Shown here one piece after another: positions 17,896-25,656 of a stretch of 64,000 nucleotides of DNA. The position numbers were made by a program, and so were the translations under genes. How positions within the stretch are numbered: the stretch's first letter is position 1; each line of letters begins with the position of its first letter. The notes below the pieces were generated by a model. That model worked only from the letters and a program-made list of their open reading frames with translations. It ran no database searches and was not told the DNA's origin. Source of the DNA: Woeseiaceae bacterium (lineage in GTDB: Bacteria > Pseudomonadota > Gammaproteobacteria > Steroidobacterales > Woeseiaceae); NCBI GenBank assembly GCA_028289545.1, contig JANQPG010000109.1, positions 1-64,000 on the forward strand, given 5' to 3'.

Positions 17896-18624
17896 CTAGT
17901 GAGCCGTCCAACCGCCGTCGACACGAAGACTGTGGCCGGTCACCATGCGCGCACCGGGCGACACGAGATACAGCACAGCCGCAACGATGTCGCCGGTTTC
18001 AGCCAGCCTGCCGGCCGGAATCATACTCTCGACGAACTGGCGAAAATCCGGGTCGTCCAACATGGGTTTGGTCAGGGGCGTCTCGACAAAGGTCGGGGCA
18101 ACCGCGTTGACTCGAATACCGCGGGGCGCAAGCTCCACAGCCATTGCTTTGGTGAGACCCTCCACAGCGTGCTTGGTCATGCAGTACACGCTGCGCCGCG
18201 GCGAACCGACGTGACCCATCTGCGAAGACATATGCACAACCGAGCCGCCTCGGTTGTGCTCGAGCATTGCGCGTACCGCCGCCTGCGCAACGAGGAACGC
18301 TGCTCGGACGTTGAGCCCAAGTATCGCGTCTAGGGATTCCGTATCAACCTCCGCAAAAGGTTGCGGCCGATTGGCCCCTGCGTTGTTGACCAAAATGCTC
18401 AGGCCTTCAATGCGTTCGATCTGGGAGTAAAGCGCGTCGTCGGTAACGTCACCAGCCCACGTTGCTATTCGGCCCGATGGATGCTCGGCCAGCGTCGCAA
18501 GGTCGGATTCCGACCGCGCGACTGCGATCACGCTTGCACCCGCGTCAGCAAGCGCCTCCGCGCAGCTGCGGCCGATACCGCGCCCGGCGCCGGTAACCAG
18601 CGCCACTTCTCCCTGCAAGTTCAT
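17896..18624 (-). CDS. SDR-family NAD(P)-dependent oxidoreductase
   Basis: 242 aa, a classical short-chain dehydrogenase/reductase. Visible motifs are the cofactor loop TGAGRGIG (about 11-18), NNAG (about 83-86), the catalytic Ser in HMSSQ and YCMTK (Tyr and Lys of the active site), and the C-terminal RVDGGW. Such enzymes interconvert alcohols and ketones in the cytoplasm. It is divergent from the LacI gene, with an operator 19 bp in front of its start, and belongs to the catabolic regulon by position. The substrate is not known. Confidence 0.9.
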   Translation of the reverse strand: MNLQGEVALVTGAGRGIGRSCAEALADAGASVIAVARSESDLATLAEHPSGRIATWAGDVTDDALYSQIERIEGLSILVNNAGANRPQPFAEVDTESLDAILGLNVRAAFLVAQAAVRAMLEHNRGGSVVHMSSQMGHVGSPRRSVYCMTKHAVEGLTKAMAVELAPRGIRVNAVAPTFVETPLTKPMLDDPDFRQFVESMIPAGRLAETGDIVAAVLYLVSPGARMVTGHSLRVDGGWTAH

Positions 18625-18642
18625 GAGTGTTTACCAAGCCGG

Positions 18643-18661
18643 TTTGAATGCGGATGCAATA
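18643..18661. promoter_or_regulatory. Operator between SDR and LacI genes
   Basis: TTTGAATGCGGATGCAATA is a near-palindrome around a central CG and a variant of the regulon operator (minus strand TTGCATCCGCATTCAA). Its place between the divergent SDR and lacI-type genes suggests autoregulation. Confidence 0.6.
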
Positions 18662-18724
18662 TTGCCTAGCATCGCCGCTGAAAGAAAGAATCCGTCAACC
18701 GATCCTGCATACCGGGACAGCGCA

Positions 18725-19783
18725 GTGAACAAATCCGCCAAGACGGCCGGCAGCAGCGAAGCCGGCCAACGCCGACGCGCCACCTCTTACGACGTGGCGG
18801 AACTCGCCGGCGTGTCGCAAAGCGCCGTGTCGCGAGTCTTCCAGCAAGGCGCCAGCGCCTCCAAGGAAATGCGCGACCGGGTCATGGCCGCCGCCAACAA
18901 ACTCGGTTACCGGCCGAACGCCATTGCCCGCGGCCTGATTACCCAGCGTTCGAACATGGTTGCGGTCGTCATCTCACAGCAGACGAACCTGTATTACCCC
19001 GAGTTCCTCGTTCAGCTCACCCAGCGCTTCTCCGAACACGGCATCCGAGTGCTTCTGTTTGCGCTCGAACACGAAGGGGACATCGAGCAAATGCTCGAAC
19101 ATGTACTTCAGTATCGCGTGGATGGGCTGGTGACCGCAGCCATGCTGACACCACACCAGTTTCGTACGATCGAGAACGCCGGCGTACCGGTCGTGCTGTA
19201 CAACCGGACGTTCCCCGATACGGTCGCCAATTCGGTGCGCTGCGACCATACGGAGGGTGAGCGCTGGTTGATCGGCAAGCTGCATGAGGCTGGTCATCGC
19301 CGCTTCGCGATCGTCACGGGCCCGGAGGACTCGGCCGTCAGCACCGAACGTACCCGGGGAGCGCTTGAACGGCTCGAGGAACTCGGCGTTCGCGAGGTGC
19401 CGATCGTGCATGGCGATTACAGCTCGGCGAGCGGGCGTGCAGCGTTCGCGGACATCATGGATAACCTCGGCCACGCGCCGGATGCGGTCGTGGCGGCAAA
19501 CGACGCTATGGCCATAGGCTGTATCGACGCCGCACGCGAGGACTACGGACTCGATGTCCCTGGCGGCGTATCGATCGTGGGTTTCGACGGCGTGGGCCCA
19601 GCGCGCTTTGCCGCTTACGACGTAACGACCGTGCGGCAACCTGTCGGTCGAATGACCGAAGCCGCCGTGGCGATGTTGATCGACCGTATCGGCAATCCAT
19701 CGATCTCTGCGGAACAGCGCGTATTCTCGGGTGAGCGGATACGCGGCAGCTCGGCGCGATTCAAGGAACCGGGGGACGGGTGA
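18725..19783 (+). CDS. LacI-family transcriptional regulator
   Basis: 352 aa from the GTG at 18725. An in-frame ATG at 18623 would place the operator inside the gene and add 34 residues before the helix-turn-helix, so the GTG is preferred. The DNA-binding domain is SYDVAELAGVSQSAVSRVFQ (about residues 19-38) with hinge region up to about 75; the rest is a periplasmic-binding-protein-like effector domain with DAVVAANDAMAIGCIDAARE and GVSIVGFDG. It probably represses the island's operators with a central CG and is released by a pathway intermediate (inference from position and motif). Confidence 0.88.
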   Translation: MNKSAKTAGSSEAGQRRRATSYDVAELAGVSQSAVSRVFQQGASASKEMRDRVMAAANKLGYRPNAIARGLITQRSNMVAVVISQQTNLYYPEFLVQLTQRFSEHGIRVLLFALEHEGDIEQMLEHVLQYRVDGLVTAAMLTPHQFRTIENAGVPVVLYNRTFPDTVANSVRCDHTEGERWLIGKLHEAGHRRFAIVTGPEDSAVSTERTRGALERLEELGVREVPIVHGDYSSASGRAAFADIMDNLGHAPDAVVAANDAMAIGCIDAAREDYGLDVPGGVSIVGFDGVGPARFAAYDVTTVRQPVGRMTEAAVAMLIDRIGNPSISAEQRVFSGERIRGSSARFKEPGDG

Positions 19784-19792
19784 CACGCCGTC

Positions 19793-20515
19793 ATGAACGC
19801 CGACGCGCTGGCCCTACTGCCCGGCATGATGTGCGACGAACGTCTGTTCCAACCGCAAATCGATACGCTGGGCGTGCCAACGGTCCTCGTCGATACGACG
19901 AAAGACGACAACTTTGCCGACATGGCAAAGCGCGCGCTCGACAGTCTGCCGCCACGCTTTGCCATGGCCGGACTGTCGCTGGGCGGCATCCTGGCGTTCG
20001 AAATCTGGCGCCACGCGCCGGAACGGGTTTCAGCGCTTTGCCTTCTGAATACAAATCCCCATGCCGATGCGCCGGAACGCAGGACGCTCAGGGTTGCTCA
20101 GATTGCCGACGTACTGGACGGCGGCCTGCGCTCGATAACCGTGGATGCGCTGAAACCCGCTTACCTTGCGGCGGCGCACCGCGACGACCAACACCTGCTC
20201 GACACGATACTCGGCATGGCTCTCGATCTGGGCGCCGCCGTTTTCGAGCGTCAGTCGATAGCGCTCAAAAACCGGATCGACAGCGTCGCGACGCTTGGGA
20301 CCATCGACTGCCCCACGGCGATCGTCTGTGGCGCCGAAGACCGGCTGTGCCCGCCCGCCTACCACGAACTCATGGCCGCGCGCATACCCGGCGCAGCGCT
20401 GTCCATCATCGAAGACTGTGGACACCTGTCGACACTCGAACAACCCGAACGAGTCACGGCAATCCTTAAAGATCTGCTTTGGCGACAACCGGCTAAAAGA
20501 ACCGGCAATACCTAG
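19793..20515 (+). CDS. Alpha/beta-fold hydrolase
   Basis: 240 aa, cytosolic. The nucleophile elbow is GLSLGG (about residue 64), the acid lies in CGAEDRLCP and the catalytic His in DCGHLSTLEQP, giving a full triad. The short N-terminal LLPGMMCDERLF supplies the oxyanion hole segment. Family members cleave esters, thioesters, lactones or C-C bonds. It starts 9 bp after the LacI stop and is followed by the MetE-like gene, forming an operon with the regulator. Confidence 0.85.
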   Translation: MNADALALLPGMMCDERLFQPQIDTLGVPTVLVDTTKDDNFADMAKRALDSLPPRFAMAGLSLGGILAFEIWRHAPERVSALCLLNTNPHADAPERRTLRVAQIADVLDGGLRSITVDALKPAYLAAAHRDDQHLLDTILGMALDLGAAVFERQSIALKNRIDSVATLGTIDCPTAIVCGAEDRLCPPAYHELMAARIPGAALSIIEDCGHLSTLEQPERVTAILKDLLWRQPAKRTGNT

Positions 20516-20534
20516 AACCCACGGACTCGAGCAA

Positions 20535-21680
20535 ATGCAAACCAGCAGTACACGAATACTCACTACTCACGTTGGCAGCCTGCCGCGTTCCAAAGCGGTT
20601 ACCGATGTCGTCTTCGGCATCGAGCAGGGCCTCGACGTGCCGGAGGCCGCCGAAGTCATTGCGGCTGCGGTCGACAACGTGCTCGAACGCCAGCACCAAG
20701 CAGGCGTCGATATTGCAAGCGATGGCGAGATGAGCAAAATCTCCTACGCAACCTATATCAAGGACCGCATAAGCGGCTTCGACGGCGACAGCGAGCGGCG
20801 CCCGCCCAGCGACCTGGAGGCCTTTCCCGGGTTCCTCGAGCGCCAGGCAAAGTCCGGCGGCACACCCAGCTACCGCCGGCCGTGCTGCGTCGGCGATATT
20901 TCAGTCAAGGACATGCAGCCGGTCAGGGACGACATCGGCAACATGCTCGCCGCGATGCGCCAGCATCCGCCGGTCGAAGGCTTCATGAACGCGGCATCAC
21001 CTGGCGTCATTGCATTGTTCCAGCCGAACAAGCACTACCCCAGCCATGAGGCGTATCTCGAAGCGCTGGCGAACGCAATGGCGGCCGAATACCGCGAGAT
21101 TGTCGATGCGGGACTCGTGCTGCAACTCGACTCTCCCGATCTCGGGCTGGGACGGCACATGCTGTTCAAGGACAAGGGCGACGACGAATACCAGGCGATT
21201 GCGTCGCTGCACGTCGACGCGCTCAATCAAGCGCTCGACGGGATTCCCAAAGAACGTGTTCGCCTGCACGTGTGCTGGGGCAACTACGAGGGCCCGCACC
21301 ACCACGACGCCCCGATGGAGGTGGTGCTGCCGATCGCCTGCAAGGCCAACGTCGGCGCCTTGCTCTTCGAATCTTCCAACCCGAGGCACGCGCATGAGTG
21401 GCGCGTGTTTGCGGAAGCGGATTTACCCGAGGATCTTATTCTGGTGCCGGGAGTCATCGATTCGACAACCAACTTCATCGAACATCCCGAGCTCGTCGCC
21501 GAGCGAATCCTGAAGTTCGCGCACATTGTCGGCCGCGAACGCGTGATTGCTGGCACTGACTGCGGCTTTTCGACGTTTGCCGGTTTTGGCGCCGTCGATG
21601 AAGACATTGTGTACGCCAAACTCGCAAGCCTTGCCGAAGGCGCCGCCATCGCGAGCAGCAAGCTGTGGAACGGCGCATGA
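20535..21680 (+). CDS. MetE C-terminal-like (cobalamin-independent methionine synthase II family) zinc protein
   Basis: 381 aa from ATG 20535. It matches only the C-terminal catalytic barrel of MetE (full MetE is about 750 aa). The start TTHVGSLPRS and all four zinc ligands are visible: His and Cys of HVCWGN, Glu of LLFESSN and Cys of GTDCGF. Stand-alone members of this fold include thiol alkyltransferases such as epoxyalkane:coenzyme M transferase and uncharacterised methyltransferases. In this catabolic operon a role in thiol addition to, or methyl/alkyl removal from, a substrate is more likely than methionine synthesis (inference). Confidence 0.82.
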   Translation: MQTSSTRILTTHVGSLPRSKAVTDVVFGIEQGLDVPEAAEVIAAAVDNVLERQHQAGVDIASDGEMSKISYATYIKDRISGFDGDSERRPPSDLEAFPGFLERQAKSGGTPSYRRPCCVGDISVKDMQPVRDDIGNMLAAMRQHPPVEGFMNAASPGVIALFQPNKHYPSHEAYLEALANAMAAEYREIVDAGLVLQLDSPDLGLGRHMLFKDKGDDEYQAIASLHVDALNQALDGIPKERVRLHVCWGNYEGPHHHDAPMEVVLPIACKANVGALLFESSNPRHAHEWRVFAEADLPEDLILVPGVIDSTTNFIEHPELVAERILKFAHIVGRERVIAGTDCGFSTFAGFGAVDEDIVYAKLASLAEGAAIASSKLWNGA

Positions 21681-22441
21681 GTACGCGGCGCGAGAGTTTT
21701 CGACAGCGGCTCGTGGGAGGCGAGACGCTGGCCGGCACATTCCTGAAAACGCCCTCTGCAATCGTGGCGGAAGTACTCGGGCTGTCCGCGCTCGATGCCG
21801 TTTGCATCGACGTTGAGCACGCCCCGTTCGGACGGCTCGAAACCGACGCGGCTATTGCGGCGCTGTCCGCCGCAGACATGCCCTCGCTGGTGCGCACGGG
21901 CAGTGACGCGCCGGGCGACATTCGCAACGCGCTGGACTCGGGCGCAACCGGCGTGCTGATACCGCACGTCGTGTCAGCTGAGCAGGCCACCGAAATCGTT
22001 CGAGCAAGCCGCTTCGGTGAGGGCGGCCGCGGATTCGCCGGTTCGCCCCGCGCCGCACGTTACACGCAAAAGAGTATGCGAGATCATCTCGACGACAGCG
22101 CGCGGCACACCAGCGTTATCGTGCAAATCGAGGATCTAGCAGCGCTGCCCAACGTTGCTGATATTGCCGGGGTGAATGGGGTCGACGCCCTGTTCATCGG
22201 CCGCACCGACCTTGCGGTCGCCATGAATCGAGCCGTGGACGATCCTGCGGTCATCGACGCCGTATCCGAGATCTGTGAGGCCGGACGACAAAACGGTACG
22301 ACGGTCGGCATGTTTACCCCGAAACCGTACGAAATCCCCCACTGGATCGACGCGGGTGCAAGTCTGTTTCTGCTGGGATCCGATCACAATTTCCTGCTTT
22401 CGGGCGCAGATTCGCTCCTGAAGCGCGTGCGACCGGATTGA
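21677..22441 (+). CDS. HpcH/HpaI-family class II aldolase
   Basis: 254 aa; its ATG overlaps the upstream stop (ATGA), indicating translational coupling. HpcH/HpaI motifs are DAVCIDVEHAPFGR (catalytic His), VRTGS (Arg), ATGVLIPHV, QIEDLAAL (metal-binding Glu) and FIGRTDLAVAM (metal-binding Asp). These enzymes make or cleave 2-keto-3-deoxy acids, usually releasing pyruvate. It probably performs the retro-aldol step of the pathway; the other product would depend on the unknown substrate. Confidence 0.88.
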   Translation: MSTRRESFRQRLVGGETLAGTFLKTPSAIVAEVLGLSALDAVCIDVEHAPFGRLETDAAIAALSAADMPSLVRTGSDAPGDIRNALDSGATGVLIPHVVSAEQATEIVRASRFGEGGRGFAGSPRAARYTQKSMRDHLDDSARHTSVIVQIEDLAALPNVADIAGVNGVDALFIGRTDLAVAMNRAVDDPAVIDAVSEICEAGRQNGTTVGMFTPKPYEIPHWIDAGASLFLLGSDHNFLLSGADSLLKRVRPD

Positions 22442-22457
22442 CCTACGACGCAACAGC

Positions 22458-23354
22458 TCAGAAACGGTAAAAACGCCGCGCCGTGCCCGAGTAGACCCAT
22501 TCCCGCTCTTCCACTGTGCAGGTCTCGAGCGTCTTGTCGAGCGCTTGTACGATTCGCGCATAGGTGGCATGCAGTTTGTCGACCGGGAAGTTCGAACCGA
22601 ACATGCAGCGCTCGGGACCAAATGCTTCGAGGCAACCGTCGAGTACCGGCCGCACGCTGGCATCGCTCCAGTCGTGATCGAACATGCCCAGCCCGGACAG
22701 CTTGCAAACTGCATTCGGCAACGCAGCCATTCGCTCAAGCCCCTCACGCCATACCTCAAGACCCGCTGGCGTCTGGTCCCAGGGCGATCCGCAGTGACAC
22801 AACGCGACCGGCAACTCCGGAATCTCGCCGAAAACTTCCGACGCCAGCGGCATCATCCTGGGAGTCAACTGCAAGTCGAAAGACAGGCCGCGGGCTGCAA
22901 GCAACGCCAGACCGGCCCGCCAGGCCGGCTCCTCCAGAAGCCGCGCGCTGCCGGTGACCCGGTCTTCGTCGTCGGAACGCCCGACGATTTGCCGCACGCC
23001 ACACACTCGGCCTATACGCTGCTGCGCGTCGAGCTGTTCTTCGACATCGGGCCTTTCGAGTTCGCAGGCTGCGACGATCACACTCGGCAGACCCGTGTCC
23101 GCACTCACGGCGTCAAGCCAGCGCGACTCCTGGAGTTCGAGGCCGGGGGCAACGCCGACCTGTACGTGCACCGAGCCTGCAAGGTCCAGCGGTCTGGCGT
23201 CGGCACGCAGATCGTCGACCCGATAATCTTTCTGGATGGGCGTCGGGTCGCCGAAGAACCTCCGGACCCCTTTTGCCATCAGCCAGGGATAGTGGCAGGC
23301 ATAGAGATCCCAAAGGTGATGGTGCGCGTCGACGATCGAACGCTTCCGAGTCAC
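22458..23354 (-). CDS. Amidohydrolase-2 family hydrolase (lactonase-like)
   Basis: 298 aa. The metal motif VDAHHHLWD lies at the N-terminus and the late catalytic Asp is in MFGSNFPVDKL, both standard in the amidohydrolase-2 group that includes 2-pyrone-4,6-dicarboxylate lactonase and sugar-acid lactonases. CHCGSPWDQ supplies further His. A lactone-opening role upstream of the aldolase would be chemically reasonable. Its start overlaps the stop of the preceding double-NTF2 gene by 4 bp, so the two are an operon read leftward from the control region at 24381. Confidence 0.87.
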   Translation of the reverse strand: MTRKRSIVDAHHHLWDLYACHYPWLMAKGVRRFFGDPTPIQKDYRVDDLRADARPLDLAGSVHVQVGVAPGLELQESRWLDAVSADTGLPSVIVAACELERPDVEEQLDAQQRIGRVCGVRQIVGRSDDEDRVTGSARLLEEPAWRAGLALLAARGLSFDLQLTPRMMPLASEVFGEIPELPVALCHCGSPWDQTPAGLEVWREGLERMAALPNAVCKLSGLGMFDHDWSDASVRPVLDGCLEAFGPERCMFGSNFPVDKLHATYARIVQALDKTLETCTVEEREWVYSGTARRFYRF

Positions 23355-24340
23355 AGTAGTTGGCTCAGTACGGCCAGATCGTCGAAGACGGTGACTTCAG
23401 ACGCGATCCGGCCGTCGATACAGCGCCAGTGCGTCGCACCCAGGATGAATACTGCCTTGCCGGTCGGCGCCACGTTGCCGTAGTGACGGACGTGTTGTCC
23501 GGCGGCGGTCCAGCGAACGGCGATATCCATGCCGTTGTTCGAAAAAGGTTGGCTTGCCACGTGATCCACGCTGAAATTCGGCGCGTCGAGCATCTCGTCG
23601 AGCCCGCGGTAATAAGCAAACACGGCATCACGGCCCGAGTACTGCCGCTGGGGTGAGCGGTGCATATAGACGTACGGTGCGTAACAGCTGTCGAAGTCTG
23701 CCCGGTCACCGCGCCAGCTCGCCGAGAGCACACGCCAGGCAAAAGCCTGCGGGTCCTCCAGCGGTTTGCCGGTGCCGGTTTGGGGCGGAGCAACAGCAGC
23801 CAGCCTTCGATGCTCTTCTTCCAGCCACTTGCGGTATTCGAGGCCGGCCGGCCCGTTTAAACGGTCTGCCAGCGTGCCGGCGGCGTGCAGCGGATCGGCC
23901 CCGAGCTGCTCGACGAGCACCCCGTTGTCTCGCACAAGCCACTCGCGGGTAATGACGCCGTCCTCGATCACGCAGTCGGCAATATTGGTCATTCGGATCG
24001 ATCTTCCGGTCGCCGGCCCGTAAACGCTGTCTCCCTCGTTGGTTGCAACGCTCAGCAGCCGATGGGAAGTGTAGTAACCCGCCTCGCGAGAACCCGACCA
24101 GATCACGTTCTCGCCCAACAGGCGCCGGTCTGGGAAAGACTCGAGCGTGGCGCGCGTGGCATCGACCACGGCGCCGGCGCCGCGGGTGATGCCGTCGAGG
24201 CCCCAGATCACGCAGTCGTCGCTGTAATACTGGTGAATCAGGTCGACGCCCCTCTCCTCCCAGATTTCATAGGTAATCCCGAGAATGTAGTCGACGATAT
24301 CGTGGTCGGTGCCGTAGGCACCGTGCTGCGGGGGCGTCAT
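23351..24340 (-). CDS. Double NTF2/SnoaL-like domain protein, type A (copy 2)
   Basis: 329 aa with two NTF2-like domains (about 12-150 and 190-320). The first domain is clearly homologous to that of the protein at 10245: DYILGITYEIWEERGVDLIHQYYSDDC, YYTSHRLLSVATNEGDSVYGPATGRS, IADCVIEDGVITREWLVRDN. The second contains WRCIDGRIASEVTVFDDLAVL. Function unknown; linked by overlap to the amidohydrolase gene. Confidence 0.8.
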   Translation of the reverse strand: MTPPQHGAYGTDHDIVDYILGITYEIWEERGVDLIHQYYSDDCVIWGLDGITRGAGAVVDATRATLESFPDRRLLGENVIWSGSREAGYYTSHRLLSVATNEGDSVYGPATGRSIRMTNIADCVIEDGVITREWLVRDNGVLVEQLGADPLHAAGTLADRLNGPAGLEYRKWLEEEHRRLAAVAPPQTGTGKPLEDPQAFAWRVLSASWRGDRADFDSCYAPYVYMHRSPQRQYSGRDAVFAYYRGLDEMLDAPNFSVDHVASQPFSNNGMDIAVRWTAAGQHVRHYGNVAPTGKAVFILGATHWRCIDGRIASEVTVFDDLAVLSQLL

Positions 24341-24380
24341 GGGAAATCCAACCTTGTCGTCACTGGGAGCGCCGGGAGTG

Positions 24381-24393
24381 TACTTCGAATGCA
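24381..24393. promoter_or_regulatory. LacI-regulon operator for the leftward NTF2-amidohydrolase unit
   Basis: TACTTCGAATGCA; on the minus strand it reads TGCATTCGAAGTA and runs into TACACT, a possible -10, the same arrangement as at the other promoters of the island. Confidence 0.7.
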
Positions 24394-24454
24394 GCTAACA
24401 AGCCACGAAAAAGCAAATACATATCTCGATTAAGCCCGAGGAAGCTGAGATTCC

Positions 24455-24483
24455 TTGAACATGTTTTGCATTCGAAGTACATT
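24455..24483 (+). promoter_or_regulatory. Promoter with embedded LacI-regulon operator for the bicupin gene
   Basis: TTGAAC (24455-24460) and TACATT (24478-24483) are separated by exactly 17 bp, and the spacer holds TTTTGCATTCGAAG. This is the clearest promoter of the island and shows how a bound repressor would block RNA polymerase. Confidence 0.7.
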
Positions 24484-24531
24484 CGGCGATACTCAATCGA
24501 AAATCCGCAACCATCCAGGGAACGACATACC

Positions 24532-25572
24532 ATGGCCGAAGCCGCTTCCGACACTGGCAGCGCCGCCTCTCTGCTCGAACAGTGCCTAGTCCGCTACGAC
24601 AAGCTGCGTCCGTGTACGACCGCGTTCATCGACACTCGCACACCCGGCAGCGCCGAAAAAGAGAATTTCACGATCATTGGACCCGGCGTGGCCGAAAACC
24701 CCGATCAGTACGTGCACATCAGCACACCTCACGGTTTCAATATCGGAGGCGCCAGGCAGCCCCCGAACTGCGTCAACTCTCAGCACAGCCACGAAACGGC
24801 CGAAGTCTTCATGATCCAGTCCGGCACCTGGGCGTTTTACCTGGGCTCTGAGTGCGAGGACGGCCGCGTCGTGCTGCACGAAGGGGACGTCATCTCGATC
24901 CCGGTTCACGTCTTCCGCGGCTTTGAAAATGTCGGCGAAAACACCGGCTTCATGTTTGCGGTGCTGGGCGGAGACGATCCCGGACACGTCACCTGGGCGC
25001 CGTACGTATTCGAACACGCGGCTCAACACGGCCTCGTGTTACTCGAAGACGGCAGCCTGATCGACACGACGCTCGGTGAAACCATTCCGCCGGGAAAACG
25101 GGCGATGCCGGCGACGACGGCGGCGGACGTGGAACGGCTGCGCCGCATGAGCGGCGAAGAAATTGCCGAGTGTGTAGTGACGGCAGCTGAACTCGCCGTC
25201 GACGATGCCGCAGTGACGGCCGCCGGTTTACGAGAGACGCCGTTGATCGGCGCCGACAATCCGTCCGAAGGTATCCCGGCCGGCAAGATGAACTGGCCGC
25301 ATGGGTTCCATCTGCGACATATCGCCATGCAAGGCGGAGCCACCACCCGCGTCCACAGCCGCGCCGAACCGGAAGTTTTCCTGATGCATCGGGGCCGTCT
25401 GGCGATCGAGATGGACGGCGAATCCGTGATCCTCGAAGCAGGCGACACGCTGACCGTCCCGCTCGACATGCCGCGCCGATTCTCCAACGAAGGCGATGAG
25501 CGCGCCGAGGCCTGGGTGGTCCGGGGTGGCGACCGGCCGGGAGCCGCGGTCGCACTGAATCGGGAAACCTGA
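24532..25572 (+). CDS. Bicupin protein
   Basis: 346 aa from ATG 24532; an in-frame ATG at 24466 would lie inside the operator, so it is rejected. Two cupin barrels are present. The first keeps the metal set (SQHSHETAEVF plus His of PVHVFRGFEN) typical of dioxygenases, isomerases or decarboxylases. The second (VHSRAEPEVFLM, VPLDMPRRFSN) lacks the second and third His and is probably structural. It is the first gene of a rightward unit with the HisD-like dehydrogenase. A gentisate-dioxygenase-like oxygenase or a sugar-acid isomerase are both possible. Confidence 0.8.
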   Translation: MAEAASDTGSAASLLEQCLVRYDKLRPCTTAFIDTRTPGSAEKENFTIIGPGVAENPDQYVHISTPHGFNIGGARQPPNCVNSQHSHETAEVFMIQSGTWAFYLGSECEDGRVVLHEGDVISIPVHVFRGFENVGENTGFMFAVLGGDDPGHVTWAPYVFEHAAQHGLVLLEDGSLIDTTLGETIPPGKRAMPATTAADVERLRRMSGEEIAECVVTAAELAVDDAAVTAAGLRETPLIGADNPSEGIPAGKMNWPHGFHLRHIAMQGGATTRVHSRAEPEVFLMHRGRLAIEMDGESVILEAGDTLTVPLDMPRRFSNEGDERAEAWVVRGGDRPGAAVALNRET

Positions 25573-25656
25573 CCGGCGCCGGCACCGGCGCGCGACAACG
25601 AATAAACGTCTCCGTGACGATACCGTCCGGAGACACGACTGCTTGAGGAAACCGAC

